Assembly (NCBI RefSeq): GCF_001591405.1
Contig: NZ_BCUV01000003.1
Location: 62,001 to 126,000 of the forward strand
DNA length: 64,000 nucleotides
Direction of reading: 5' to 3'
Source: Janibacter terrae NBRC 107853
Lineage (GTDB): Bacteria > Actinomycetota > Actinomycetes > Actinomycetales > Dermatophilaceae
Shown one piece after another: positions 36,904-46,311 of the stretch; within the stretch, counting starts at the first letter, position 1; each line of letters starts with the position of its first letter. A model generated the notes under the pieces. The model ran no database searches, was not told the origin of the DNA, and saw only the letters and a program-made list of their open reading frames with translations. A program made the translations under genes and the position numbers.

Positions 36904-37388
36904 GCGGCCTGCGCTGGCCAGTGCGCCTGCTCGCCCTCGCCCTCGCCCTCGTCGCCGTGCTCGCGCTCGGCGCCCGAGGGGTGCTCGCCCCGCCCGACCT
37001 CGTCCTGCTCGTCGTCGTCGGCGTCGCCCTCGCCGCGGGCTCGCCCTCCGGGGCGCTCATCGGGCTCGTCGGCGGTTGGCTCGTCGACCTCGCCCCGCCC
37101 GTCGGTGCGCCGCTCGGTCTCTCGGGCCTGGCCTACGCGGCGGCCGGGTGGGTCGCCGGCACCGCCCGACGGCGCTCCGGCCACCCGTGGTGGTGGCCGG
37201 TGCCGGTCGTCGTGCTCGCCGTGGTCGTCACCCGCGCGGCGCCTGTGCTCATCGATCTCGCCAGCGCGCGGCCGGTGGCATGGGGAGCGCTCGGCTGGCA
37301 GGTGCTCGCCACGGCGACCCTCGGTCTCGTCGTCGTCGGCCTCGTCGAACGCCTCGAGGCCACTCTCGTGACGAGGGGACTGGCATGA
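36900..37388 (+). CDS. mreD: rod shape-determining membrane protein MreD
   Basis: This 162-residue protein has about five hydrophobic segments and low sequence conservation, but MreD is assigned by size, topology and position between mreC and mrdA. The GTG at 36900 overlaps the mreC stop (GTGA), and its stop overlaps mrdA (ATGA). It helps assemble the elongation complex. Confidence 0.88.
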   Translation: MSGLRWPVRLLALALALVAVLALGARGVLAPPDLVLLVVVGVALAAGSPSGALIGLVGGWLVDLAPPVGAPLGLSGLAYAAAGWVAGTARRRSGHPWWWPVPVVVLAVVVTRAAPVLIDLASARPVAWGALGWQVLATATLGLVVVGLVERLEATLVTRGLA

Positions 37389-39382
37389 GGCCTCGCGCGC
37401 CCCGCATGCAGGCCCGCATGCTCGCCTCGCTCGCCGTCCTCGCGCTCATGGCCGGGGTGCTCCTCGGGCGTCTCGGTCAGCTGCAGCTCACGGACCACCC
37501 GGCCGCGGACCCCGGGGTGCAGGGCCCGGGCACGACCCGCCTGGCGCTGCCCGCCCTGCGCGGCCGGATCCTGGACCGCGACGGCCGACCGCTCGTCGAC
37601 AACGCGGTGCGCACCGACCTGACGATCGACCGCGCCTCGCTCGCCGATGCCCCGGACGGCGGGCGCGCGACGGTCCGCCGACTCAGCGAGGCGCTGGACC
37701 TCCCCTTCGCGCGGCTGTGGGGGAGGACCACCCTCTGCGGTGCACCCGGGGCGGCCGACCCGCCGGCCTGCTGGCCCGGCTCCGCCCTGGTCCCGGTGCC
37801 GGTCGCCGTCGACGTCGACCCGGCCGATGCCGCGGCGATCACCGAGCGTCCCGAGCTCTACCCGGGCGTGGCCGTCACCCGGCAGCCGGTCCGCGGCTAC
37901 CCACGGGCGAAGGGGGGCGGCGCCCCGCAGACCACCGGGTACCTCGCGCGACCCGATGCCGCGACCGTCGAGGCCTCGGGGGGCGCGATCTCGGCCGACG
38001 ACCTCGTCGGCGCCTCCGGCCTGGAGCGGCAGTACGACGAGCTGCTGCGCGGGCGCCCCGGGTACCGCGACGTGCGCGTCGACGCCCGCGGGGTCGCCGT
38101 CGAGGAGGTGGGCCGGAGCGAGCCCGTCCCCGGGTCGGACCTGGTGACCACGCTCGACCTGCCGATCCAGCGCCGCACGGAGTCCGCTCTCGCCCAGGGG
38201 ATCCGGGACGCGAGGGCGCGCGGCAACGCCGCCGACAGCGCGGCCGCGGTCGTCCTCGACCTGCGCGACGGCGGGGTCGTCGCCTCCGCGAGCGTGCCGA
38301 CCTACGACCCCTCGGTCTGGTCGCGCGGCGTGACCCAGGAGCAGTACGAGCGGCTCACCGAGGGTGACGGCAGCCCGCTCATCGACCGCGTGGCGGGGGT
38401 GGCGCAGCCCCCGGCCTCGACCTTCAAGGCGGTCACCCTGCCCGGCGCCGTCGCGGCGGGTACCGACCTCGACGACGAGGTCAACTGCTCCGCCTCGCAC
38501 CGGATCGGGGACCGGACCTTCAACAACTTCGAGTCGCGGGCCTACGGGTGGATCACCTGGCGCGAGGCGATCAAGGTCTCCTGCGACACGGTCTTCTACC
38601 GCGTCGCCGAGGACGTGTGGCGCGAGCAGGGCGGCCTGTCCGCCGACGACGACGGTGACCCCCTCATCGACACCGCGCGCGACCTCGGGCTCGGCGAGCC
38701 GACCGGGATCGACCTGCCCGCCGAGTCCGCGGGACGCATCCCGGACCGCGCCTGGAAGCAGGAGTGGTGGGACACGACCAAGGACGCCTCCTGCCGCGAG
38801 GCCGAGCGCGGCCACCCGAAGATCGCCGACCCCACCCGCCGCGCCTACCTCACCGCGATCGCCCGGGAGAACTGCGACAACGGCTACCAGTTCCGTCCCG
38901 GCGACGAGGCCAACCTGTCGATCGGGCAGGGCGACGTCACGGCGACCCTGCTCCAGATGGCCCGCGTCTACGGCACCATCGCCGCTGACGGGCGCGAGCC
39001 GGCGCCGCACCTCGCCCGCGCGGGCATCGCCCCCGACGGGACCAGGACCGCGATCGACGCACCGACCGCCCGCCAGGTCGACCTGCCGGGGGAGTCGGGC
39101 GCGCTGCTGCGGGTCGCGCTCGGTGACGTCGTCTCGGAGCCCGGCGGCACCGCCCGCTCGGCCTTCGAGGGCTTCCCGTTGCGCCGCTGGCCGGTTGCCG
39201 GCAAGACCGGCACCGCCGAGGTCTACGGCAAGGAGGACACGGCGTGGTTCGTCTCCTACGCGCCGACGACCAGGCCGCGCTACGTCGTCGCGGTCGTCGT
39301 GTCGCAGGGCGGCACCGGTGGTGCGTCCGCTGCGCCGATCGCGAGGGAGGTCCACGAGACGCTCGCGGGCGTCCGGGACTGA
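37385..39382 (+). CDS. mrdA: penicillin-binding protein 2 (class B transpeptidase)
   Basis: This 665-residue class B PBP has an N-terminal membrane helix, a pedestal domain (LRGRILDRDGRPLVDN) and a transpeptidase domain. The SxxK motif STFK has its active Ser at 345, followed by SCD as the SxN equivalent and KTGTAE. It cross-links peptidoglycan for elongation. The ATG at 37385 overlaps mreD by 4 bases. A rodA partner would be expected next but is absent; the following gene is on the other strand. Confidence 0.94.
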   Translation: MRPRAPRMQARMLASLAVLALMAGVLLGRLGQLQLTDHPAADPGVQGPGTTRLALPALRGRILDRDGRPLVDNAVRTDLTIDRASLADAPDGGRATVRRLSEALDLPFARLWGRTTLCGAPGAADPPACWPGSALVPVPVAVDVDPADAAAITERPELYPGVAVTRQPVRGYPRAKGGGAPQTTGYLARPDAATVEASGGAISADDLVGASGLERQYDELLRGRPGYRDVRVDARGVAVEEVGRSEPVPGSDLVTTLDLPIQRRTESALAQGIRDARARGNAADSAAAVVLDLRDGGVVASASVPTYDPSVWSRGVTQEQYERLTEGDGSPLIDRVAGVAQPPASTFKAVTLPGAVAAGTDLDDEVNCSASHRIGDRTFNNFESRAYGWITWREAIKVSCDTVFYRVAEDVWREQGGLSADDDGDPLIDTARDLGLGEPTGIDLPAESAGRIPDRAWKQEWWDTTKDASCREAERGHPKIADPTRRAYLTAIARENCDNGYQFRPGDEANLSIGQGDVTATLLQMARVYGTIAADGREPAPHLARAGIAPDGTRTAIDAPTARQVDLPGESGALLRVALGDVVSEPGGTARSAFEGFPLRRWPVAGKTGTAEVYGKEDTAWFVSYAPTTRPRYVVAVVVSQGGTGGASAAPIAREVHETLAGVRD

Positions 39383-39586
39383 TCAGCAGCAGCGGGTGCC
39401 CGGGTGGCGCTCCTGCTCCTCGTAGTGCGCCCGCCAGAACTCCGCTCGCGTCGGCACGGGAGCGCCCGGGTGGACCCGCTGCAGGTGCTCGACGTACCGC
39501 TCGTAGCGGTCGGCGCCGGTCACCCCCGACACGAAGCGGCCGATCCGCCGCAGCACGTCGAAGGGGGAGCCCGTCACCGCGTTCAT
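39383..39586 (-). CDS. YbdD/YjiX family small protein
   Basis: This 67-residue protein ends in GTRCC, with YERYVEHLQRVHPGAPVPTRAEFWRAHYEEQERHP, the full signature of the YbdD/YjiX family. It is nearly always encoded directly after cstA and is thought to assist the carbon-starvation/pyruvate transporter. The ATG at 39586 overlaps the cstA stop by 4 bases. Its stop abuts that of mrdA, so the genes converge. Confidence 0.92.
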   Translation of the reverse strand: MNAVTGSPFDVLRRIGRFVSGVTGADRYERYVEHLQRVHPGAPVPTRAEFWRAHYEEQERHPGTRCC

Positions 39587-41880
39587 CGGTGGCCGCGCCT
39601 GGCCGCGGGGGAGGGCTCGAGGCCCGCCTCTCGCCACTCGGCGAGGACGGCCTTCTCCTCCGGGGTCGCCATCGGGCCGGACGGCGCGAAGATCCGGGAG
39701 GGGACCCCCTTCGTCTCGCTCGTCGGCAGGCCACCGGCGCGGGCCGCGCGGACCATCACGGCCACCGCGGCGACGACGACGATGATGACGAGCACCGCGA
39801 AGATGATCGACAGCGCGCCCTGGACGCCGGAGTTGAAGATGATCTTGTCCATGTCCGCGGCGCTCTTGGCCCCGGTGAGCAGCTCACCCTTGTCCCGGGC
39901 CTCGACGAAGGCGTCGCGCTGGGCGAAGTAGCCGATCTTGGGGTTGCTGCTGAAGATCTTCAGCGCGGAGGCCCACAGCGTGATGACCAGGTCCCACACG
40001 AGGGCGACTCCCGGGATCCAGGCCCAGCGCAGGTTGCCCTGCTTGACGATGATCGTCGTCACCACCGCCAGCGCGATCGCCGCGAGCAGCTGGTTGGCGA
40101 TGCCGAAGAGCGGGAAGAGCGTGTAGATCCCGCCGAGCGGGTCGAGGATGCCCATGACGAGGATCGAGCCCCAACCGGCCACGACGAGGAAGCTGCACAG
40201 CCACGCGCCCGGCCGCCACGACGGGTCCTTGAAGCGGCCCAGGCCGGGCAGGTTGCCGAGCGCGTCGGAGAACATGAAGCGCGCCACGCGGGTGCCGGCG
40301 TCGACCGTCGTGAGGATGAAGAGCGCCTCGAACATCACCGCGAAGTGGTACCAGAAGCTCTTGAGCGAGTCGCCGCCGAAGACGCTCATGACCTCGCTCA
40401 TGCCGAAGGCCAGCGTCGGGGCCCCACCGGTGCGGGAGATGATCGTCTCCTCGCCGACGCTGTCCGCGGCCTGCTGCAGCGTCGCCGCGTCGACCGGCGG
40501 GACCGGGCCGCCGCCGGGGGTGAGGAGCGGCAGGCCGTTGACGTAGTCGGCGGCGCTGCCCGGCTCGCCGCCGGTGAGGGCCGCCGGGGCGTTCATCGCG
40601 AAGTAGATGTGCTGGTCGATGCTCACGGCCGCGACCATCGCCATGACGGCGACGAAGGACTCGGTGAGCATCGAGCCGTAGCCGATGAAGCGGGCCTGGC
40701 TCTCCTTCTCGATGAGCTTCGGCGTCGTGCCCGAGGCGATCAGCGCGTGGAACCCGGACAGCGCTCCGCAGGCGATGGTGATGAAGAGGAAGGGGAAGAG
40801 CGAGCCGGCGAAGGCCGGCCCCGTCCCGGTCGAGGCGAACTCGGTGACCGCCGGCATCCTGACCTCGGGGCGTGCCACGAGGATGCCGATGGCCAGCAGC
40901 GCGATGGTGCCGACCTTCATGTACGTCGACAGGTAGTCGCGCGGGGCGAGGAGCAGCCAGACCGGCAGCACCGAGGCAGCGAAGCCGTAGGCGATGAGCA
41001 GCCAGGCCAGCGTGATCGGCTCGAGGGTGAAGGTGCCCGAGAGCGTCGGGTGGTCCGACACCCAGCCGCCACCGATGATCGCGACGACGAGCAGGACGAC
41101 GCCGATGAGCGAGACCTCGCCGACGGCACCGGGCCGCAGGAAGCGCAGGTAGAGCCCCATGAAGAGGGCGATCGGGATCGTCATCGCGATGGAGAAGACG
41201 CCCCAGGGGGAGTTGGCGAGCGCGCCGATGACGACGATGCCGAGGACGGCGATGAGGATGAGCATGATGGCGAGCACGCCGACGATCGCGGCCGTGCCAC
41301 CGACCCGGCCGAGCTCGTCCCGGGCCATCTGGCCGAGGCTGCGACCGCCACGGCGGATCGACAGGTGCAGGACCATGTAGTCCTGCACCGCGCCGGCGAA
41401 GACGACGCCGAAGACGATCCACAGCGTGCCGGGCAGGTACCCCATCTGCACCGCGAGGACAGGACCGACGAGCGGACCGGCGCCGGCGATCGCGGCGAAG
41501 TGGTGCCCGAAGAGCACCCGCCGGTCGGTCGGCATGAAGTCCTTGCCGTTCTCGAACTCCTCTGCGGGGGTGGCGCGCTCGTCGCGCGGCTTGAGCACCT
41601 TGTACTCGATGAGGCGGGCGTAGAAGCGATACCCGATGATGTACGTGCACACCGCCGCGAAGACGAACCAGACCGCGTTGACGTGCTCGCCGCGGACCAC
41701 CGCGATCATCGCCCAGCCGACCGCCCCGAGCAGGCCGATGAGGGCGAAGACGAGTTTCTCCCTTCCCGTCACGAGGTGCGGTGCGCGCACCGCGACAGGA
41801 GGGCGGTCGCTGTCGGTACGGACCCGCTCGACGCCGTCCCTCTCCTCGACGAGGGGACTCGACTCAGCCTGCTGGCGCAT
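39583..41880 (-). CDS. cstA: CstA family carbon-starvation/pyruvate transporter
   Basis: This 765-residue transporter has about 16 helices. CstA landmarks include FGHHFAAIAGAGPLVGPVLA near the N-terminus, FGIANQLLAAIALAVVTT and GFHALIASGTTPKLI. Homologues import pyruvate or peptides during starvation. The ATG at 41880 follows CAGGAGTG; a GTG at 41886 is a possible alternative. It is divergent from lpdA across 77 bases. Its partner YbdD/YjiX gene overlaps its end, so the two are co-expressed. Confidence 0.94.
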   Translation of the reverse strand: MRQQAESSPLVEERDGVERVRTDSDRPPVAVRAPHLVTGREKLVFALIGLLGAVGWAMIAVVRGEHVNAVWFVFAAVCTYIIGYRFYARLIEYKVLKPRDERATPAEEFENGKDFMPTDRRVLFGHHFAAIAGAGPLVGPVLAVQMGYLPGTLWIVFGVVFAGAVQDYMVLHLSIRRGGRSLGQMARDELGRVGGTAAIVGVLAIMLILIAVLGIVVIGALANSPWGVFSIAMTIPIALFMGLYLRFLRPGAVGEVSLIGVVLLVVAIIGGGWVSDHPTLSGTFTLEPITLAWLLIAYGFAASVLPVWLLLAPRDYLSTYMKVGTIALLAIGILVARPEVRMPAVTEFASTGTGPAFAGSLFPFLFITIACGALSGFHALIASGTTPKLIEKESQARFIGYGSMLTESFVAVMAMVAAVSIDQHIYFAMNAPAALTGGEPGSAADYVNGLPLLTPGGGPVPPVDAATLQQAADSVGEETIISRTGGAPTLAFGMSEVMSVFGGDSLKSFWYHFAVMFEALFILTTVDAGTRVARFMFSDALGNLPGLGRFKDPSWRPGAWLCSFLVVAGWGSILVMGILDPLGGIYTLFPLFGIANQLLAAIALAVVTTIIVKQGNLRWAWIPGVALVWDLVITLWASALKIFSSNPKIGYFAQRDAFVEARDKGELLTGAKSAADMDKIIFNSGVQGALSIIFAVLVIIVVVAAVAVMVRAARAGGLPTSETKGVPSRIFAPSGPMATPEEKAVLAEWREAGLEPSPAARRGHR

Positions 41881-41957
41881 GGTCACTCCTGGTGCTCACG
41901 GCGGTGTGATGCGGACTCGTGTCTGAACGTAGTCCACCTGTGGCTAGGCTGTCGGCC

Positions 41958-43355
41958 ATGGCTGATTTCGACGTTGTTGTGCTCGGTGCCGGACCCGGTG
42001 GCTACGTGGCGGCGATCCGCGCCGCGCAGCTCGGCAACACGGTCGCGGTGATCGAGAAGAAGTACTGGGGCGGTGTCTGCCTCAACGTCGGCTGCATCCC
42101 CAGCAAGGCGCTCATCAAGAACGCGGAGCTCGCGCACACGCTGACCCACGACAAGAAGAAGTTCGGCATCGAGGGCGACGTCACGATGTCCTTCGGGCCG
42201 ACGCACGCCCGCTCCCGCCAGGTGAGCGCCGGCATCGTCAAGGGCGTCCACTTCCTCATGAAGAAGAACAAGATCACCGAGATCGACGGCTGGGGCACGA
42301 TCACCTCCGCCAACACGGTCGACGTGGCCCTGAACGACGGAGAGACCAAGACCGTCTCCTTCGACAAGCTGATCGTCGCCGCGGGCGCGACCACCCGCAT
42401 GCTCCCCGGCGTCGAGGTGAGCAAGAACGTGGTCACCTACGAGGAGCAGATCCTCGACGAGAACCTCCCCGGCTCGATCATCATCGCCGGCTCCGGTGCC
42501 ATCGGCGTCGAGTTCGCCTACGTCATGAAGAACTTCGGCGTCGACGTGACGATCGTCGAGTTCCTCGACCGCATGGTCCCCACCGAGGACGCCGACGTGT
42601 CCAAGGAGCTGGCCAAGCACTACAAGAAGCTCGGCGTCAAGGTCATGCTCGGCACGAAGGTCGAGTCCGTCGAGGACACCGGCTCGGGCGTCAAGGTCAC
42701 CGTCACCCCGGCGAAGGGGGGCGACTCCCAGGTGCTCGAGGCCGACCGCCTCCTGTCCGCCATCGGCTTCGCCCCGCGCACTCAGGGCTACGGCCTCGAG
42801 TCCATCGGCGTCCAGCTCACCGAGCGCGGCGCCATCGAGATCGACGAGTACTGCCGCACCAACGTCGAGAACGTCTACGCCATCGGTGACTGCACCGCCA
42901 AGCTCATGCTCGCCCACGTCGCCGAGGCCCAGGGCGTCGTCGCCGCGGAGCACATGAACGGCGCCGAGACCATGCCGGTCGAGTACGACTTCATCCCGCG
43001 CGCGACCTACTGCCACCCGCAGATCGGCTCCTTCGGCTACAGCGAGGAGCAGGCGAAGGAGAAGGGGTACGACGTCAAGACGGCGACCTTCCCCTTCACC
43101 GCCAACGGCAAGGCCATGGGCCTGGGCGACGCGGTCGGCTTCGTCAAGGTCGTCGCGGACGCCGAGCACAACGAGATCCTCGGCGCCCACATGATCGGCC
43201 CCGACGTCACCGAGCTGCTCCCGGTCCTCACCCTGGCGCAGAAGTGGGACCTCACCGCCGACGAGGTCGCCCGCAACGTCTTCGCGCACCCGACGCTGTC
43301 CGAGGCGGTCAAGGAGGCCGTCGAGGGCATCGCGGGGCACATGATCAACCTCTGA
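41958..43355 (+). CDS. lpdA: dihydrolipoyl dehydrogenase
   Basis: This 465-residue flavoenzyme reoxidises the lipoamide of 2-oxoacid dehydrogenase complexes. It has FAD motif [10 protein letters not shown], redox Cys 41 and 46 ([13 protein letters not shown]), NAD motif [10 protein letters not shown] and the C-terminal [11 protein letters not shown] with the catalytic His-Glu pair. The ATG at 41958 lies 7 bases after TAGGCT, so the transcript is leaderless. Being next to cstA may link pyruvate uptake and oxidation, but the two are divergent. It ends in a strong hairpin. Confidence 0.95.
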   Translation: MADFDVVVLGAGPGGYVAAIRAAQLGNTVAVIEKKYWGGVCLNVGCIPSKALIKNAELAHTLTHDKKKFGIEGDVTMSFGPTHARSRQVSAGIVKGVHFLMKKNKITEIDGWGTITSANTVDVALNDGETKTVSFDKLIVAAGATTRMLPGVEVSKNVVTYEEQILDENLPGSIIIAGSGAIGVEFAYVMKNFGVDVTIVEFLDRMVPTEDADVSKELAKHYKKLGVKVMLGTKVESVEDTGSGVKVTVTPAKGGDSQVLEADRLLSAIGFAPRTQGYGLESIGVQLTERGAIEIDEYCRTNVENVYAIGDCTAKLMLAHVAEAQGVVAAEHMNGAETMPVEYDFIPRATYCHPQIGSFGYSEEQAKEKGYDVKTATFPFTANGKAMGLGDAVGFVKVVADAEHNEILGAHMIGPDVTELLPVLTLAQKWDLTADEVARNVFAHPTLSEAVKEAVEGIAGHMINL

Positions 43356-43363
43356 CGCACTGA

Positions 43364-43404
43364 CGAAGGGGGGGGCGCGGCCACATCGGCCGCGCCCCCC
43401 TTCG
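43364..43404. terminator. hairpin terminator after lpdA with paired octamers
   Basis: The arms CGAAGGGG...GCGCGGCC and GGCCGCGC...CCCCTTCG pair around an ACAT-containing loop, 9 bases after the lpdA stop. The G-run has two more bases than the C-run. Both arms carry the dispersed octamer. Confidence 0.85.
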
Positions 43405-43562
43405 CTCGTCCTCCCCAGGTGCCGCCGAGGGCGCCGACTACCGCTGGGCGACAGGGCTGGCCGGGACCTTGTCGCCCGGTGGTGGCGCTGTCAGGATGAG
43501 ATGGCGCAGCTGCTGTTCCCCCGGACAGGACCCGGGGTCGATGGTTTTGACGGAGAGTCATC

Positions 43563-45461
43563 ATGGACAGTCACAGCGATGCAGCACGGCCTCGGACGAT
43601 CCGACCACACCGCGTCGACGACCTGTGCGTCGTCGCGCCGGACCCCGAGCTCAACGAACAGCTCAAGGAGCAGTTCCAACGGTTGCGCGAGCAGGTCCGC
43701 GACCAGGAGCTCGGGACCCTCGCCGACCACCTGACCCTCAAGGCGCCCGACCACGTCGGCTTCGACGACGGGCTCATCTTCCCCGGCACGTACTTCCCGA
43801 CCGGGACGACGGCCGCCGTGGCCCAGCGCGCGGCGCTGGACCGGGCCCCCCTCCGCGGGGACGTGCGGGTCGTCGTCGTCCTCGTGGACTTCTCCGACAA
43901 GACGATGGCAGCGGACGCCGACGACCGCTTCAGCCGGCTCTTCTTCTCGTACGGTGAGCTCCCCGCCGGGAGCGTGACGGAGTACTTCTCCGACGTGTCG
44001 GGCGGCCTCGTGACGATCACCGGGGAGGTCGTGGGCCCGTACCGGATGCCCGGCACCCTGGCCAGCTACGCGGGGAGCGCCAACGGCACGCAGGCCACCA
44101 CGCCCAACGCGCGGACGATGGCGAACGACGCGCTGTCCGCGGCCAACGCCGACGTCGACTTCGGGCCCTACGACAACGACGGCAACGGGTTCGTCGACGC
44201 CTTCATCGTGGTGCACGCCGGCCGCGGTGCCGAGCAGACCGGGCAGGCCACCGACATCTGGTCGCACAAGTGGGTCCTGCCCGCCGAGCGCACCGTCGAC
44301 GGCACCAAGGTCTTCGCCTACCTCACCATCCCCGAGGACGCGAAGATCGGCGTCAGCGCGCACGAGATCGGGCACCTGATCTTCGGCTGGCCCGACCTGT
44401 ACGACACCGACGGCACGTCCGAGGGCGTGGGCAACTGGTGCCTCATGGGAGGAGGCTCGTGGGGCGGCGGCGGTGACCGCCCGACCCACCCGTCCGCCTG
44501 GTGCAAGCTCACCCAGGGGTGGGCGAGCGTCGTCGTGCAGTCGACCAACGCGACGGTCACGATCAACGACATCAAGACGGGCCGCACCGCCTACCGGTTG
44601 TGGAAGGACGGGCTGGGTGGCAACGAGTACTTCCTCGTCGAGAACCGGCAGCGCACGGGCTACGACCAGTCGCTGCCGGGGGCCGGTCTGCTCGTGTGGC
44701 ACATCGATGAGGCGGTCACCGGCAACACCAACGAGTCGCACTACAAGGTCGGGCTCCTCCAGGCCGACGGCAGTCGGCACCTCGAGCTCAACACCAACCG
44801 CGGGGATGCCGGCGACCCCTTCCCCGGCTCGTCCGGCAACACCACCTTCAACGACTCGTCGACGCCGAGCAGCACGTCCTTCGCCGGGGCGTCCACCTGC
44901 GTGGAGATCTCCGCCATCCCGGCCTCGTCCGCCGCGATGACCGTCCAGCTGAAGGTGCGCTGCTTCACCGCACCCAAGCTGCGGGAGGCCAAGGACATCA
45001 AGGACATCCGGGACGGGTGGAAGCGGTGGCCCGACGTCGACGTCAAGCCGATGAAGGACCTGCGCGACGACCGCGGCAAGGGGCTCAAGGACGTCCGCGA
45101 CGGCAAGGGGCTGCGTGAGGAGAAGTTCCCCGACAACAAGTTCGGGGAGAAGCTCGCCGAACGTCCCTTCGGCCGAGGGCAGTGGTGGTCGTCCGCGCCC
45201 GACCCGGTCGCGGAGTCGGTCGGCGACCTCGAGGCCCGGCTCGATGCGCTCGAGACGGTGGTCCACGGTCTCCTCGAGTCGCTGGGCGGCAGCGGGCCCG
45301 ACGAGGGCTGGAGCGAGGGTGCCGAGCCCTTCATCGGCGAGGCGGAGCGGCCGGACCTCGGTCGCAGCAGCGGTGGCCCGGACCCGGACGCGCTGCGGTC
45401 GGCGGTCGAGGAGGGGTCGACCGGGGCCAAGGCCGAGTTCGACACCCTGCCGCCCGGCTGA
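43563..45461 (+). CDS. M6-family metalloprotease with Lys/Asp-rich C-terminal tail
   Basis: This 632-residue protein has the zinc motif HEIGH (His 267-271) followed by the WPDLYD segment, and downstream NWCLMGGGSWGG, as in the M6 (immune inhibitor A-like) peptidases. No signal peptide or membrane helix is visible, which is unusual for M6. After the protease core, residues about 477-535 form repeats of the KDIKDIRD/KDLRDD/KDVRDGK type. A predicted coiled coil (DLEARLDALETVVHGLLESL) and an acidic Gly/Pro-rich tail follow. The ATG at 43563 follows ACGGAGAG. Directly downstream are two RimK-like ATP-grasp genes. The tail is a candidate substrate for side-chain cross-linking, which is inference only. 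Confidence 0.85.
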   Translation: MDSHSDAARPRTIRPHRVDDLCVVAPDPELNEQLKEQFQRLREQVRDQELGTLADHLTLKAPDHVGFDDGLIFPGTYFPTGTTAAVAQRAALDRAPLRGDVRVVVVLVDFSDKTMAADADDRFSRLFFSYGELPAGSVTEYFSDVSGGLVTITGEVVGPYRMPGTLASYAGSANGTQATTPNARTMANDALSAANADVDFGPYDNDGNGFVDAFIVVHAGRGAEQTGQATDIWSHKWVLPAERTVDGTKVFAYLTIPEDAKIGVSAHEIGHLIFGWPDLYDTDGTSEGVGNWCLMGGGSWGGGGDRPTHPSAWCKLTQGWASVVVQSTNATVTINDIKTGRTAYRLWKDGLGGNEYFLVENRQRTGYDQSLPGAGLLVWHIDEAVTGNTNESHYKVGLLQADGSRHLELNTNRGDAGDPFPGSSGNTTFNDSSTPSSTSFAGASTCVEISAIPASSAAMTVQLKVRCFTAPKLREAKDIKDIRDGWKRWPDVDVKPMKDLRDDRGKGLKDVRDGKGLREEKFPDNKFGEKLAERPFGRGQWWSSAPDPVAESVGDLEARLDALETVVHGLLESLGGSGPDEGWSEGAEPFIGEAERPDLGRSSGGPDPDALRSAVEEGSTGAKAEFDTLPPG

Positions 45462-45468
45462 GCCCGCG

Positions 45469-46311
45469 ATGGTCCCGTCGATCCTGATCATCGCCCCACC
45501 CCGGGACGTCACCGCGATGGCCGTGGCCGCCGTGCTGCGCCGCCGGGGGGTGGAGAGGGTCGAGCTCGCCGACGACCTGCACCTCGCGCGGGCGAGCACG
45601 ACCCACACCCCGGCGTCGGGCCCGTGCGCGAGCGACCTCGAGCCCGAGCCGCCCGGGTACGACGTCATCTGGTGTCGCGCGGTCACCTTCCGGGCCCGCC
45701 CCTTCGCCCGGTCGGCCGACGCGGAGTACGCGGCGGCGGAGATGCACGCCGCCGGGCTGTCCTGGTTGTGGAGCCGTCGTGAGGTCGTCGTCAACCGGCC
45801 GAGCCCGGGGGCCCTGTGCGGCACGGCGCCGGACCTCCTGCGGCTGGCGCCCGCCTGTGCCGCGGTCGGGCTGGCGACCCCGGACCTCCTCCTCGCCGCC
45901 GACGCGGCCCGGGTCCCCGGGGAACGCTGGCCGGGCGGGCAGCGCCGCCCCTGGGTCGAAGGGGGGATCCCGCGCCACGTGGACGCCCCCGGCCGCGGGC
46001 CAGGGCGGCCGGTGCTCGCCGAGCCGATGGTCGGCAGCTCCGAGATCCCGCCCGGGCGCCGGCAGGTCCTCGTCTGCGGGGACGTCGTCGACGCGCCAGC
46101 CGGCCTGGTCGGTCCCCTTCGCGCCCTCGTGCGCTCCCTCGACCTCGAGGTCGCGAGCGTGCTGCTGTCGGTGCCCGGGCCGCGCCCCGGGGGGCCGGAG
46201 GTCCTCGGGGTGGACCCGGTGCCCGCGACGACGGCACCGGCCGGTCTGCAGATGCTGGCCCGACACCTCGAGGGGCGCGCCGCGGAGCACGCGGGCAGGC
46301 GCGTCGCATGA
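45469..46311 (+). CDS. degenerate RimK-like ATP-grasp paralogue
   Basis: This 280-residue protein aligns by eye with the next gene. Both have an N-terminal Rossmann-like strand (ILIIAPP versus IIVVGSP) and a shared NRP segment before a helix and the TPD/PET-LL-x-DP/DA stretch. Its C-terminal core lacks the metal-binding residues: the partner has FEVNPSPAY where this one has LGVDPVPAT, so both Glu and Asn are lost. It is therefore probably an inactive partner, perhaps a substrate-recognition subunit. It starts 7 bases after the M6 gene without a clear ribosome site and overlaps the next gene by 4 bases (ATGA). Confidence 0.7.
   Translation: MVPSILIIAPPRDVTAMAVAAVLRRRGVERVELADDLHLARASTTHTPASGPCASDLEPEPPGYDVIWCRAVTFRARPFARSADAEYAAAEMHAAGLSWLWSRREVVVNRPSPGALCGTAPDLLRLAPACAAVGLATPDLLLAADAARVPGERWPGGQRRPWVEGGIPRHVDAPGRGPGRPVLAEPMVGSSEIPPGRRQVLVCGDVVDAPAGLVGPLRALVRSLDLEVASVLLSVPGPRPGGPEVLGVDPVPATTAPAGLQMLARHLEGRAAEHAGRRVA

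Noticed and set aside
39244-42051. Long plus-strand frame over the mrdA end and cstA
   Set aside because: It crosses two opposite-strand genes with strong family motifs. The sequence is Gly/Asp/Arg-rich low complexity.
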